DNA of 64,000 nt from Rusavskia elegans. Its lineage: Eukaryota; Ascomycota; Lecanoromycetes; Teloschistales; Teloschistaceae. The notes under the pieces were generated by a model, which saw nothing but the letters and a program-made list of their open reading frames with translations, had not been told where the DNA came from and did no database searches. Location of the stretch: contig SAUG01000056.1 of the NCBI GenBank assembly GCA_011316305.1, positions 548,127 to 612,126 on the forward strand, in the 5' to 3' direction. Both the position numbers and the translations under genes were made by a program. Position 1 is the first letter of the stretch. The number at the start of each line of letters is the position of its first letter. Below, in pieces: positions 24,945-38,590 of the stretch.

Positions 24945-25410
24945 TAGATTAACTACTTCGGTATAGATTCCCGTCGGTACTACGGAAATCCGATTCGGAT
25001 TTTAACGAGTCGGTTCGATCCGATCCGAGTTTTTAGTCGTTTAGATAATCCGACTTGACCTAACTATAATCCGACCCGACTCGCTAAATTTTCTAAATAT
25101 TATATATATTTTATTATTAATTCTTTTCTATAGATAATATACGAAAATAAAATTTTCTATCTATTTAGAATATTAATAACTAGTTCAACTAATTAACTAA
25201 AGTTTTTTTAGATAAATAGGTATAACTTTTATATTAAAATTATATCTTTATATTAGAATTTAGTATTTTAGCGATTTCGAATCGGATCGGGTCGGATTAT
25301 AAACTAGAAACCGAAAATCCGTCGGTTTAGTATCTAGAAAAATCGGAACCAACTCGGTTTAGATCGGTTTCTCTAATTTAGATTCGAAATATAATCTAAT
25401 ACCCAGTCTA
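24945..25410 (-). mobile_element. hAT-type MITE (466 bp), second copy
   Basis: The left end TAGATTAACTACTTCGG corresponds to TAGACTAGCTACTTCGG at 46273. The right end CCCAGTCTA is the reverse of TAGACTGGG. The subterminal GATCCGA-rich blocks are the same as in the other copies. Flanking 8-mers (TAATAGTT and GATTTATT) do not match, so the target duplication has decayed or the copy has recombined. Confidence 0.8.
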
Positions 25411-26527
25411 GATTTATTACTAAACTTTTAATTTAACTAATTTTTTAAACGATATAATAAAATTCTATTTTTAGAATTTATATAGTTTATTTTAAAGATA
25501 GAGGCTATTTACTTTAACTATACGCTCGCTTATTTTCTATTATCGTTTTTACTATTAAAAACGATAAATATAATAATTAGTATTACTTTCTACTTTTTCT
25601 ATAGTTTTGGTTTCTATAGAACGTACTATATTTATATCTACTACCTTCTATTATACTAGCTAGTTTAATTTTAAATTATATAGAGAAAAGATATAATTTA
25701 ATATAATATTTTATAACGATTATAGTATTTATTATATAATTTTAATTATATATAGTAAATACTATAATATTATTAGATATAATTTATAATTTCCTTTCTC
25801 TAAAACTAATTCAAGAGTTATTATATAAATACGTAATTTAAACTAAAATCTATCGGTTTACTAGTAGTCGGATTTAGTAATCGATATATGGAATAAATTA
25901 ATTTTAAAAACAGATTTATATTTCCGTATTAAATACTAAATTTTATATACTTTTAAATTCGATAAAAATCGATTAATCTATTAATATAAGATATTTTATT
26001 TATACGTAAGATATAAATAGATATTGAATATTCGAAACGGCTTTAATATTATAAAGATAATTTCTAAAGTCGATTTTTTCTCTTTTCCTTTTTATAATTA
26101 GTGGATATAGAAGATATAGTATATTTCTATACCTTTCTATTGATATTTTATTATTATTAGTATTCTTTTATAGTTAATATTTATTACTATTAGCGTTCCG
26201 AGGTAATTGGGAAAATAAAATAGAAATACCTAGCCGATCTAATAATTTTAGAAGTATTTTATATAATAAAACGGTTATATTTTTACCTCGGTTTTAATCT
26301 ATTTTAACGCCAGAATTGTAATATACTAAATCTATTATACGAGTCTTATATTATATAGAAGATTTCTAGTTTTTAATTCGAGCTACTAGAGAATCCGACT
26401 GACGATATATTTTACGTAGAGCTGGGCTATTCTAAATATTATATACTAAGAATTTACTATCGCCGTCATAATAGTTTTCTAATTCCACCGCCGTTTTTTC
26501 TATTTATATATTACTATTATCTATTCT
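25411..26527. other. Decayed sequence upstream of the 26.5 kb island
   Basis: RIP-mutated and AT-rich. From about 26200 a plus-strand reading can be followed and may belong to the same lost gene as 26528-26881, but in another frame. No domain recognised. Confidence 0.35.
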
Positions 26528-26881
26528 GATTCTTTTAGATTCAATAACGCTATCGTCGATAAAGCTATAGATAAGAAGCCAAGTAAAGATACGGTCTAAT
26601 AGGCCGATATAGTCTTCTTTTTATCTATCTACTCTAAGACCTGCGACGCTAATACTATACAAAAAACGAAAAGAGCCGCTATTAAATTCTTCGCCTACTT
26701 TATATCTAAACGCTGCTTTGCCGCAGAAATTTCCGCTTTTTCTAGCGTTAAATACTATTCCGCCGCGGAAGTCTCTGACCCAGGCCGCCGAAGAAATAGA
26801 AAATAAAGTAAAAGAGCTGCGGGTTCTCGCCGGAATGGGTTGGGAAAATCCATTAGAGTTTGGTATAGTGAACCTTTTTGA
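26528..26881 (+). pseudogene. Coding relic in a less mutated island
   Basis: A frame of 118 codons from 26528 to TGA at 26879-26881 has only three internal stops (TAA TAG near 26600 and one TAA near 26805). The reading includes AIVDKAIDKKPSKDTV and TKRAAIKFFAYFISKRCFAAE and a basic C-terminal stretch. GC content is well above the surroundings. The overlapping stop-free frame at 26718-26903 begins at a TTG, has no ATG start, and runs into the small TIR element, so I regard it as a chance frame. Family not recognised. Confidence 0.4.
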
Positions 26882-27074
26882 ATTGGTATGGTGTGAATTT
26901 TAGAGGCCTAGACCTTATCCTATTTAAATGATATAGGGAATTTAAGTTGTCCTACGTATTGTCCTACCTCTATTTCGACGAAACGCGTACGTAAAAAGGC
27001 TAAATAAAGCCTATTTTAGCTTCTACGAAATAACCCACACCATCTATATCCTATACCATTATCTATCAAACTCT
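26855..27074. mobile_element. Small TIR element, possible MITE (220 bp)
   Basis: The ends AGAGTTTG (26855-26862) and CAAACTCT (27067-27074) are exact inverted copies, and TGGTGTG (26889-26895) and CACACCA (27036-27042) form a second inverted pair at similar distances. The interior keeps many TG and CA dinucleotides and is not RIP-mutated. This fits a recent or short, single-copy insertion. No clear target duplication was found beyond a possible TT. Confidence 0.5.
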
Positions 27075-28051
27075 TTCGAACCTTATTATATACTTTTTTT
27101 TAATCTATCTATATTATTAACTTCTATTAAATTTTTATAGGTTTCTAGTTCTATATTATAAATGGAATTTATATTATTTTATTTACTGAATTTTATTATT
27201 AAATAATTGTATAAAAGAGTACTAGATAAATCGTCTTAAAAGTACAAAGATATTATAGTTTTATCTATAAATAGTAATTAATTTATAAATTCTAGTAGTA
27301 ATAGATAATATAAAGATTAATTTTTATATATAATACGAATATCGTAAACTTTAATTAAAAATTAGTTCAATAAAACTATTTAACTATTATCGTATTATAT
27401 CCGAATTCTTTTCGTTTTAATAATAGAAAATTGAATATATATTGAAAAGAAACGACTATATAATATTAATATTGTAATTTATCCGTTAAGTTTATTCTAT
27501 TAATCTTTTTTTATTATTTATAATTAAAATATATAAACAGTCTACTTTTCTCTCGACTAAATAAATAAAATTTAATCGAGATAAATTCATTTTTACTGGT
27601 AGAATTAATAGAAATATTATATTTAAATATTATGTAATCTTCCGAATATATAGTTCTCTATCATAACTTCTTTTAATAATTAATTTTTATCTATTAAAAA
27701 CTATTTTAATATTATAATATAGAGTAAATAGATTGTTTATTTTTTTTATAATAGTATTAGTTTCTATAATTCTATCGAATAGGATTTTTAATTTTCTTTT
27801 CTCTTTACTTTATAAAATCAAATTTATATAAAATTATTATAATAGTATCGATTGTATTATATTTAAATCTATCTACAATTCACGAATTATTTCTAAAATA
27901 ATTTTTTTTAATCGATCCCGCTAACGCTGAATATTATTTTAAAGTTTTTTAAAAAGCTATCGGTTACTAAAAAGAATTAGATTATATTTTCAATTTGTAT
28001 TATACAATTCTATTAATATATTATCTATATTTTAATTTCATTTTATTCGGT
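27075..28051. other. AT-rich decayed sequence
   Basis: Very AT-rich, with no frame or shared repeat noticed. Ends at the leader of the RecQ-like unit. Confidence 0.5.
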
Positions 28052-28639
28052 TAGTTTTAGTTTTTAATATTCGATAAACCAGTAGTTGGATAAATATTCC
28101 AAGTATTTAAAAAATAAACCAGTATCGAATATACGGTAGTATAATTAGATTTCTAGTTTAAATAATATAAATAATAATTTATTAAAAATTCGATTTAAAT
28201 CTATTTACTGTTAGTAATATAATATATTTTTCAATAGATAACTTCTAAAAGATCTATAGGCGTAGATATACTCTATAACGATTACGTAACATCTCTAGAT
28301 TAGATTTAATATCTATAATCTTTACCGTATAAATTATATTAACTAGTTTTTTTATTATTAATCTCTATATATTATTTTAGAATTATCGATTTTTACGAAC
28401 TCTATAAACTATCTTCTTTCTAGAGGTTTAAATTTATATTATATCTATTTTCGCTTTATAATATATTATATATATTATCGACCTTTTACTATTTGTTTAT
28501 ATAATCTAATAGTACGCTATATAATCGAATAAAATTAAATAGTATTTCTTAGATCTATAGTATTTTTTCTATAGAAAAATTATTTATAGAATCGTTATAA
28601 CTATCGCCGGCTAGAATAATATTATCTATAAGGCCGTCG

Positions 28640-31600
28640 ATTTTTCGATAATATCTTCCGTCGAATAACTATTTATAGAATTTTAAATCTATCGCGATAG
28701 ACGCCTTTATCGTATTACAGGCGACTATATTTTTATCTACTATACCGCCGAAACTTTTTATAAATACTTCGGTATTAAATATCGTTTTTCTAATTACCTC
28801 TATAAAGAAGGACCGTCTAAATCTAGCTCCTAATATCTAGAAACTTTTAAAAATATTTAGAAATCTAATTTTTAGATATTAGTCGCTTATTTAATATTTA
28901 TTTCTAGTCGCCGCGGGTTTTTATACTTTTATATACTTTAGCTAAATAATCTTTCTAGTTAGATCGCCGAAAAAAAATTAGCTTTTTAATAGATACGCGC
29001 TATCTAAATACTAGATTATCGAATTATATAATAATTTATCTAACGGTATTCGAATATTTTAGAAAATACTAGTCGCGAATCTAACTAATAGGTCGAGCGT
29101 ACTAGATAATCTAAATATTTCGAAGGGGTTAATACCTAATCTTTTTTCTAATTAATTAAAGAACCCGTTTCTATTAAAAAGCTAGTTATAGCTGCTATTT
29201 AAAGTAATTTTAATAATACTATTTAATAATAGTAAACTATAGCCGCTGGCTCTAGCTACTATATTCTACTAGAAGCGATTCGAATCGAAAAAAATTGAAT
29301 ATTCTATAAATCGCTAAAATATTATATAAATAAATGTTTTATAATAAAGTATATTTTACTATATAAGCAAATTTTAATATTTATAGAATATATACGGGAT
29401 ACGCCCGACTAGATTTCCTTTCGATATACTTTAACCTCGTATTAAAAGTCTATATAGCGACTAATAGTTAAAGCTATCCGTAATTTTACTATAGACTACT
29501 ATAATAGTAAAGAATTAAATTATTCTAGTAAACGATCTACTACCGCTTTTTAACTACTATCTAATATATATTTTAAATTTTACTTTATATTTTTCTAGTA
29601 GAAAACCAGTACTAATAAATATAATACAGTTCTAGTATATATATTAGCTATTTTTAGAGTTAAATAAGTAGATAGCGGCTATAGCTAGAAAGGCTCCGAT
29701 TTAAATATCTTAATATTATTAAAGGTTATTAAAGTCGCTCGTTTTATAATTATATACCGTTCCGTATCGGATTTCCTCGCGAGCGAATTATAAACCGCCA
29801 GGTCTCGTCGAATAATATCTATTTTAGAGGAATCCGACTCTTCTAGTTCAGATTTCGAATCTAAATCGATTACGCCGAGATAAAGTAACCCGGGTTATTT
29901 AGTACAGATAAAGAATACGGTTAATATTTTTATAGTTCGTAGATATTACTATCATCTATAGTAAATAATATAAAGATTGATTTTAATACTACTACCCGAG
30001 ATTCTATCGACTAAATCGATAATTAGATTAGCTAGAAGGTATCGGTTTCGTTTATAATATATTAGTTACGTTATATAATCTAAAAGTTTATTTACTATAC
30101 TAGAACGCTTTTTATAAAGGAGCTTCTTATAATAAAATACGAAAACGAACTTTTAAATATACCGTAGTCTTAGTTAAAAAACAATCTATATAATATCGAA
30201 TTTAGTTAAAGTTATTTTAAAGATATTCGTAATTTATAGTCGATTTCCAAAATATAGTAGATTTTGGATCGAATCGAATAAAATAATAAATTTTAAGGTC
30301 GGTTCTTATTTTCTAAAACACAGGCGGTAAAATTTAACTATAAAATAATTAAAACGTACCTAAATTACGCTATTTAATTCTATAGTCTCTTTTAGTACTA
30401 ATATATATTACTAGAAAATAGTCTGCCTATAAAATAGAAATCTTTAATATCTAGTATAATAATAGTAGTAAAGGGTAATAGAATATCTTTATCGAATAGA
30501 ATTTACCTTTTACTAAAAAAGGAAATTAATTTAATTTGCGAACCTTTATTATATTCGTAACCCGATATTATAAAGAATACTTCTAGTTAGATAGAAAGAA
30601 AATTATCTATTAATATCTCCTATATACTAACTGTAAACTATTTATATACTTTAACTAGCTCGTCCGACTGTTTTAGAAATATATCGAGATATCGATTAAT
30701 AGTTCTAGCGAGCCCCTTTCGTTTCTAATATAGGCTAAAGATTATCTAGATAAAATCTAAAATATACCGTAGATAATAAAACTATTTACTAAAGCCGATC
30801 GTAAATTTATCGGAATTAAAGGCTTTACTATTTAAATACAGCCCGAGTTAGCTATTAGAATAAGCCAACGCTATTTATATAAATACTATACTTTTAGATA
30901 TAAAGACGATAAACGCGAAAAAGACGTCGATAAAAACGATTTAACGAACGATATTATATAAGACTTCTAAATAGATTATAGTTTATAAATTATAGATAAC
31001 TTCTTCGTACGCGGAATTAATAAAATAGATAGAATAGTTACTGCTATACGCCAGCTCCTTTTCGAAGCTAGTAGAATATAATATCGTTTCCTATATTTTA
31101 AATCGGATCCGCCGGAAATTTCGGATTTAAATACGAAATATAAATATTTTTCTAGTAAAAGTTTATAGAATTTTATAGATAGCGCCCGCTATCGTAAACG
31201 ACCTAAATACTTCGATATTTTTACTAAACTCCGAAAGATAATAGATATTTAAACTAATTGAAGAAACAACTAGCGCGATATTATCTATATAATTATATAT
31301 AAATCTAATTTCGCTATTTATATTATAGATACTAGCGAGAGTAAAAGTCTTTCTTTTATATTACCGGTATAATATTATCGAAATCAAGTTAAAATTATTG
31401 TCGTCCTATTTATAGTTGTTCGGGCCGACTTTACTTGCCGGTATAATAAATTTAATATCTTTTCTATAGAATAGAACTCCTGCCGGATCTATAAATACAA
31501 TAGGAAACGGTTAGTTTTTATTATATCTAAAACCGCGGTTAGATCTAAATTTCCTATATAATTATAATTTGACTTCGCCTATTAATAATTTAATCGAATT

Positions 31601-33087
31601 TTTATTAACGAATATTATATTATATTAAATACTAATAGTAATTTCCGCTAGAAATTTTAGTAGTTCGAAATTTTTAATTAGTTTAATATACTAATTATTT
31701 TATTTACCGCTATACTTTCTTCTATCCGCGAAACAGATTTCTAGTAGCGGATTAGATAGAATTATTCTACCGTTCGTATATTCCGTAACCTATTAACTAT
31801 TCGATATAACGTAATATATCGAATTTATTATTTTATAGATACGAAACCACTTTTAGAATAGTATATACGGTATATTAAACAGACTATTACTGGAAGCCTA
31901 AATAGAAAAATAGTCGTCTATATTAAAGGAATTTAGAAAGCTAAAGATTTAGCCTAGATATTCGACTATATCGTCTTCTATAATACGACTAATAAATATT
32001 ATACTATCGAGGTATTCTATAATATAGGCTATATTATCGTTAAATAAAAGCGTCTTCGGTCTAGAAATCGATATTTCTAATATCTATTTTATCGTATATT
32101 TTCGTCTACTACGTTCTTTTTTAAACTATATCTAAAAAAGTAGCCGCGCCGGTCGAAACAACTAAGTAATACCGTTATAATTATATAGTCAAATACTTTT
32201 AAAAAGCCCGATTAACGTTTCGAATATCGTTTAATTCGTTCCTTTATATATAGAGTAGAGTATAAACGCCGTATTCTAGACGAGTATCTAGATAGCCGTA
32301 CCGATCGTAAATAACTAAATATTATTAAATAGGAAAGATATTTTATAGTAATTATTTCTCCCGAGCTATAATCGAAACTAATTAATTTATCTTCGAATAA
32401 AGACCTTCCGCTACCGCCGTAATATTCTATATCCTCTACAGCGAAGGTCGAATCTATTTAAACGATTCCTACCGAGCAAGATAGCTCGTATAATAAAGAT
32501 AATAGCTTCGATAACGTACTATTAGACGACGATAATAGGCTAAACGAGGATAGTAATATTGAAAACGCTAGTAGTCTAAACCAAGACTCTATATTTCAAG
32601 CTAAACGGACAGTCTAAACTAACGAATAACGATAAAAGATAATAGACGAAGAAAAGGACGCAGACGAGTTTAAAAAATATCTATTTGCCGTTAAAACTAT
32701 ATATTTCTATTATCGATAAATCGATAGTTTAATAGAATTATATATACTATATACTTATCCTAAAAAAAATAAAAGAAAAAAATCTGAAAGTATTTTTACT
32801 ACCTACTAGTAATTACGATATAAAATAAAATATAAAAAGATACTTTAAAATTTTAGCGACTGTTTTTACTATTTTCTATCTTATAAATAGTATAACCGCT
32901 AGAAAATCGATACAAGTTTTTCGTAAAACGGTTAGATTCAGGTCCAGACTAAAATACGCCAAAAAACGTAATATAATTTCGATAAAATAGTTCTAATCGA
33001 ATTTTTAATAATAGAATATAATATAGATTTGTATTTAGATTTCTAGTTCTAGATAATATCCGCAGGGTTTAATTTTTATAAATAGAT
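28640..33087 (+). pseudogene. RecQ-like helicase of the fungal telomere-linked type (relic)
   Basis: A very long plus-strand gene with RIP-type stops. The N-terminal part (28700-30800) has a coiled, charged reading (EKKLAFQQIRAI). At about 30840-31090 is the conserved DLQAGHS-like region, here DFQIDYSLQIIDNFFVREI. The helicase core follows at 31260-32200. Motif I region (Q..EQKSFFYITG) has lost its GKS. Motif Ia is VVLFIVVRADFTCRYN. The TATLP block is mutated. VRIFRNLLTIRYNVIYRI, KIVVYIKGIQKAKDLA and a GRAGR-type box are readable. The C-terminal mark CRRxVLDxYLDG appears as KRRILDEYLDSRTDR at about 32265. A Cys/Trp-rich tail runs to the hAT insertion at 33087 and continues at 38503. Related genes lie near telomeres in several fungi. 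Confidence 0.75.
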
Positions 33088-33699
33088 AGATTAGTCTGGC
33101 CGTCGGATCGGGTTTCGAACTCGGGTTTATATCCTGGGTTTAAACCGAGTCGGTTCCGACTTTTCTAGATATTAAACTAGTTCGGTTCCGGATTAAATCC
33201 GGGTTCCCGAATTCGATCTATTAAAACTACTAAAATCTCCTATTCTATATTATAATTCCAAAAAATTCCTGCTTTTACTATATAGTTACGTTAATACTTT
33301 AGATACTATTTAGATAAACGTCGATTCTTTACTATTAAATAGTAAATAAAAATTAAATTAATATTTATATCTTTATATTACCTTTTTATATTATTTATTA
33401 TCTAAATATAAATCGTATTAATACTAAATTAAAACTAATATAAAATATCCAATCCTTTAATTAATTTTTATTTTTTATTTTTTAAACGGATATATTTAGC
33501 GAAGTCCTTTCCGATAGATTTTTCTTTTAAAAGAAAATCTATCCTAGCTAGTCTATAAGCTAGGCGGTAAATAGATTTATAAATATTATACTATTAAAAT
33601 TTAATCGATTATATAGAAAATAAAGATAGATTATTAAAAATATAGCTTATAAAATTCGAGCCGACTATCTAGTACTAGTCTTTTAAAATAATAATAGAT

Positions 33700-36000
33700 A
33701 TATTTAATAGAATCTAGATAACCAACAAAAAATTCGAATATTAGTAATCTAGTATTTCTATAGCTATCGGTATTAAAGATAAATCCTATAAAAAACTGGT
33801 TAATTTCTTTTAATCGAGGAAAGCTATAGAGTAAATATAGTTAAAATAGTAGTAAGAGTTCTACTGGATAGCTTTAATAATAGATAGTCTATCTAAAATT
33901 ATATATAAAAACTATTCTAAAACTTTCGACTATTCTATAATCTCTAATTTTTCTAATATATCTATTATAAAAAAATATCTCTCTACTAATATTTACTAAA
34001 AGACTAAGTAATATAGTTTATAGTTTTATATTAAAAAAATACTTATCCGTATAAATAGCTAATAGTCATATAAAAAGGTAATATAAAGTTTATTTTAATT
34101 ATAGAATAAAAGCTTTATTAAATTCGAATCTATTTTTTATGAAATTATATAAAATAAATATCTATATAAAACTTTTTTAGATCTAAATCGATTAGTTTAG
34201 ACTATCGAGAATAAAAGATTTGAACTACTACTATAAATTTTTTTTTAAATATAAAGCTCGTCGGCTATATATAACTTATATAAATAGTTTTCGACGGCTA
34301 TAATACTATCCGCGAGTAAATTAAATCTAATTTAAAAATTTTAGAACATATTTTCTTTATATTAAATATTTAGTTAAATCTATAAAAGATCGTATATTCA
34401 GAAATACTAGTATATTAGGTTAATATTTAATTCTAATTTTAGAAATATCTAATTAGATTTATATTATCTTTAATTAATTATTCTAGCTATTTATAGTACT
34501 AGGAACTTTTAAAGCTTTTAGAATTTTTCTAGTTCAAACCGAAACTTTTAGATATTATTACCGATAATACTAGTTTTAATAGTATATTAAAAAAAGTGTT
34601 TAAAAAAGCTTTCATTCGGCTCGATAGCTAATAGAATCGAATCTGAAACTTTCTATTTTATCTAGTTTATTTAATTAATCTAGTAGTCTAAAACTTTATT
34701 AAAGCTATTAGATTATAAATAATTAGCAACGATTTTATCTAAAAACTAGATAAAAAGTAAATTAGAACTATTAATACTAGCCTATTCAATATTATAAAAA
34801 AGTAATATATATAGGTAATATAAATTTAAAAATTTTAAAACTAATATTTATATTAAATTTATATTATTATAATCCATATTTCTATTTCCTTTTAATATAA
34901 ATTTCGGTTCAAAAAAATTTAGAAAAGGGTTAATTCTAATTTCTAACCTAGAAATATAGATTAAAATATTTATATTTAATAGAATTTGATATATTTTATA
35001 ATTCGTCGGGAATATTAATTATACTATTTTATTAATAAATTTATAAAAGAGAATTCGCAAGATCTATAAATATAAAGGATTATCTTTAATATAAATAAAT
35101 AGTAATTTCTTCTCTTTATAGATAGTATATCATAGCTATTTTATAAAATTATTTTATTAGTTTTAAAAACTATATATTCTAGAATTTTTATAGTATTCCG
35201 ACTTTATAATACTATTTTCGATTACCTTTTTAAGATAAAGAAATTAATTCGATTATTGAATAATACTAATAGAAAAATAATACTAATAGTTTATAATAAT
35301 ACTAATATAAAGTTTATAAAGTACTATTTTTATACTAAAAGTAAATATAGATTATTTTATAATATTATATATACTCTGGATTCTATAGTAAAGCTTAGCT
35401 TCTATCGAAACTAGAATAAAAAAAAAATAATAAAGAAATAGAAGACTTTTTAGAATATAAAAATAGATATTAAAACGAATTTAAAAAGTATTTTATTAAA
35501 TACTATAGAGCTACTATTAATCTATTAAAGTCGAAAACCAGCTAAATAAAGGAAAATAAAATAATATAAAAAGTTAATATATTATTACTTTACTAATTAA
35601 TCTAAAGCATATTTTATTTATTTTAAATAGTATTTTTCGATAATTCTAGCGTCTTCGAGTTACTATTTCCAAAGCTAATTAATATCTTCGGGCTAATACT
35701 ACTAAAGAGAATCTAAATTAGATATTTTAGAAAAATAATATTTTAAATTTTCTAAAACTAGCGTAGATAGCTCGCGATATATTTATTTATCTAATATTTT
35801 AAATAGAAATAGATTAGACTTTTAGTTTTATAAAGAGAATTTATCGGTAGAATTAAATCTAAATAACTTTAGTGTATATATAATAGATAATAATAATTAA
35901 ATACTATAATTATACTATAGATTTAAAAGTAAAAAAAAACTTTAAAGAAATTATAGAATATATATAACCGGGTAGAACTAAAGGATAGAATTCTATCTAG
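33700..36000 (+). pseudogene. hAT transposase (relic)
   Basis: One frame at about 34540-34760 reads PKLLDIITDNTSFNSIL, the TDNASNN block of hAT transposases with its catalytic-region Asp, followed by NFLFYLVYLINLVV.NFIKAI, the family's RCxAHxxNLxVxD region with the Cys and His codons altered. At about 35710-35850 the C-terminal dimerisation (hATC) domain can be read: FLKLAxIARDIFIYLI...IDxTFSFIKRIYR, corresponding to FPxLAxMARDIFSIP...VERxFSxAKxxY. The start is not clear and is placed by length of the family. RIP-type stops make the gene inactive. Confidence 0.82.
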
Positions 36001-36289
36001 AAAATAAAATTTATTTAAAAAGAAATTTAGAAATATTTTAGATAGATTAATCTAAATACAAATTTATATTAGGTTTATTATTAAAATCTATAAATTTTAA
36101 AATTTTTAATTTATAAATTTATATTAAAAAATTTTATTTAAATAAAATTTATTCTTTTATTAATAATATAGTAATATATTGAAATAATATATTTATCTAT
36201 ATCTACTATTCCTTAATATAGATAACTGGTTAAACTAATTAGAAAGTTTAATAATCTCTTTTATATTTTTATTTTTATTATTTTCGGCT

Positions 36290-36500
36290 TTCGTTTTTTT
36301 TTTTTTCCTTTTCTTTTCTATTCTTATCTTTATTTTTATCTTTATTCTTATCTTAATTTAAAGTTAATACTTCTAGCTAAACTTTATTATTTTCGAGTTT
36401 AGTACTATCCTATTTAATAGAATACTTCTTTATTATTTTATTTTTATTATTAACTTCGATAATATTATTAGTCTTTTCGTTTTTCCTTTTATACGGAGAT
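36290..36500 (-). other. Low-complexity tract, Lys-rich reading on the minus strand
   Basis: A pyrimidine-rich stretch with TTTATCTTTA-like repeats at about 36300-36360. On the minus strand it reads as a Lys/Asn/Glu-rich segment. It lies downstream of the transposase inside the hAT element and may be part of a second gene of that element, or only simple sequence. Confidence 0.35.
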
Positions 36501-38502
36501 TTAATAGCTATATTAACTATATTACTACTATTTCTAAAATCTTCAATAAACTTCGACTATTTTTATAGAGGTTCTAGTATTCTAGCGGTCTTAAATTTTT
36601 TAAAGCCGCTATAATAGATTATTTATTATTAGATAAAATTAACGATTAGAGATATATATTTAATTTAAATTATTTTATCTATATTATTAGTAGCTATAGT
36701 AGATTTCAGAATATATTAAAAATAAATAATTATAAATTGAATAGTTTCATTTATATTTAATATATTATTTTAATTTATTACTTTATTCCGTTTCCATTTT
36801 ATTTAGTCGATAAATATTACTTTTTCCGTTTTTTTAAGCGAGTTTTATTATAGAATTTAGTCTCGTAGTATAATACTATATATAAATTAATATCTAGTAT
36901 AGTCTATATTATTCTATTATATTATTAAAAAGCCTTTTATTGATTCTATAGTCCGTTTCTTCGTTTCTAGCGTTTTATTTTAAAAAGACTTTAGTATCTA
37001 GATCTATATCTTTTTATATATCGGTTCCTTTTAATTTCTAGAGGCGTTTATATATAATAATATCATTTATATTTTATTTTTCTTAGAATATATATTTTGA
37101 TTCTAACTATTTTCTACTATATTTATAGTTTATAATCGATTTAGATTTTATAGTAATTTTAATTTAGATATAGTAGAATACTAGATGGAAGCGTGGATAA
37201 TATAGTAAGGTAATATAGTTAATACTAGAAAGGATCTATAAAAAATAGTAGTTAAAAATATATAGAAATATATAAAAAAATATGCTAAAAGTTTATAGAA
37301 ATATATAAACTTGCTTATTTTTACTGAAATCTAGCTAATAATTATATTAACTAATTAAATTTTCCTTTCGATTTTTCTTTTTTTATTTATTAATTATTAC
37401 TATAAATTTCTAATATAATATATATTATACTATACTAATTATCGTTCTATTTATTATATTATATAAATATCATTATCGTATATTTCAATCGGACTAGTAA
37501 TATATTAAAGTAATATAATAAATTATATAATAGCGGTAAAAGGTATTTTAGTATATAAAAATATTACGAAATCGATTTATAAAAGCTTAAAAAAAACTAG
37601 AAATAGTAAAATCGGATAAAAGAAAAAGAAATCCGCTTGTATAATAATAAAGGTAATATTCTAAAATAATATATTTTAAATAGTCCAGCTAATTAATTAA
37701 TAGAAATATAAATAAAAGGCTAATATTATTATCTTTTAAAATATTTATTACTATTAGAAAGATTTTAATAATCTAATTCTAAAAATACTATTTACGAAAC
37801 TATATTATAAATCTTTCGAAGATATTGTTATAGAATTTCTTTCGGCCGGAAGTTATTAGAATATAGAATATAGTATTAGCGGCTCTATAAAGTTCTATAA
37901 AGATATATATTATTATTTATCTAGTAAATAAATATATTTTTTCAATTTATTATTATTTATATACGATTATATTTATATAGTTTAGATATTAATCTAGTAG
38001 TAATTTATATTAAACAAATTACTATTTAAATTAAAGATTGTTAATTAATTAAAAATCTAATAAAGAACTTAGAAGTATAGTTAAAAATAGATAAACCATT
38101 TAATAACCGAACTGTATATAGTTAAAAGATATAGGAAAAATATATATAATTTAGAATTTTTCTAGAAAAAAACTATAAAAATTCCGACTATTATATTAGC
38201 TAGTATTAAATAAAATATATTACTACTTTATATTATCTAAAATATTTACTATATTTAAAAGAAATAATATATTTAAAATAATATTTATTTATAAAAGCTA
38301 TAGTATTAAACTATCTAATATAATTATAAATCGGGTTAAATCGGGTTTCTATTAGTTTCTATTTTATAATCCGACCCGATTTTCGGTTTTAAAATTAAAA
38401 ACTAATCCGAACTATTTAACGGGTCGGATCGAACTAATTCGCTAAAACTCGGGTCGGATTTCCGAAATATTAGCGGAAATCTATACCGAAATAGCCAGTC
38501 TA

Positions 38503-38590
38503 AAATAGATATCGCTAGATTTTTCGGGCAGTATTAGATTTAAAGTAGAATAGAATATAGAATATTACTACAGCAATTAGTCAGTATAAT
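38503..38590 (+). pseudogene. 3' end of the RecQ-like helicase gene
   Basis: After the duplicated target AAATAGAT the helicase frame resumes (SLDFSGSIRFKVE then NIEYYYSN and a stop). Joining the two sides at the target site keeps the frame, which shows that the gene existed before the hAT insertion. Related proteins also end with a short C-terminal stretch of this kind. Confidence 0.55.

Larger units (their letters stand above)
33088..38502 (+). mobile_element. hAT DNA transposon, full length relic (about 5.4 kb)
   Basis: The left end has TCTGGCCGTCGGATCGGG and the right end AGCCAGTCTA. AAATAGAT is present at 33080-33087 and 38503-38510 as an 8-bp target duplication, the size used by hAT elements. 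Four extra bases (AGAT) lie between the left duplication and the terminal TAGTCTGG, so the exact left edge is uncertain. A hAT transposase relic lies inside on the plus strand. Subterminal CGGGTT/GATCGG blocks are shared with the three MITEs, making this their probable source. It inserted near the 3' end of the RecQ-like gene. Confidence 0.85.

Noticed and set aside
26718..26903. Stop-free 61-codon frame as a gene
   Set aside because: It begins at TTG, has no ATG start, overlaps a better coding frame on the same strand, and its end lies inside a small TIR element.
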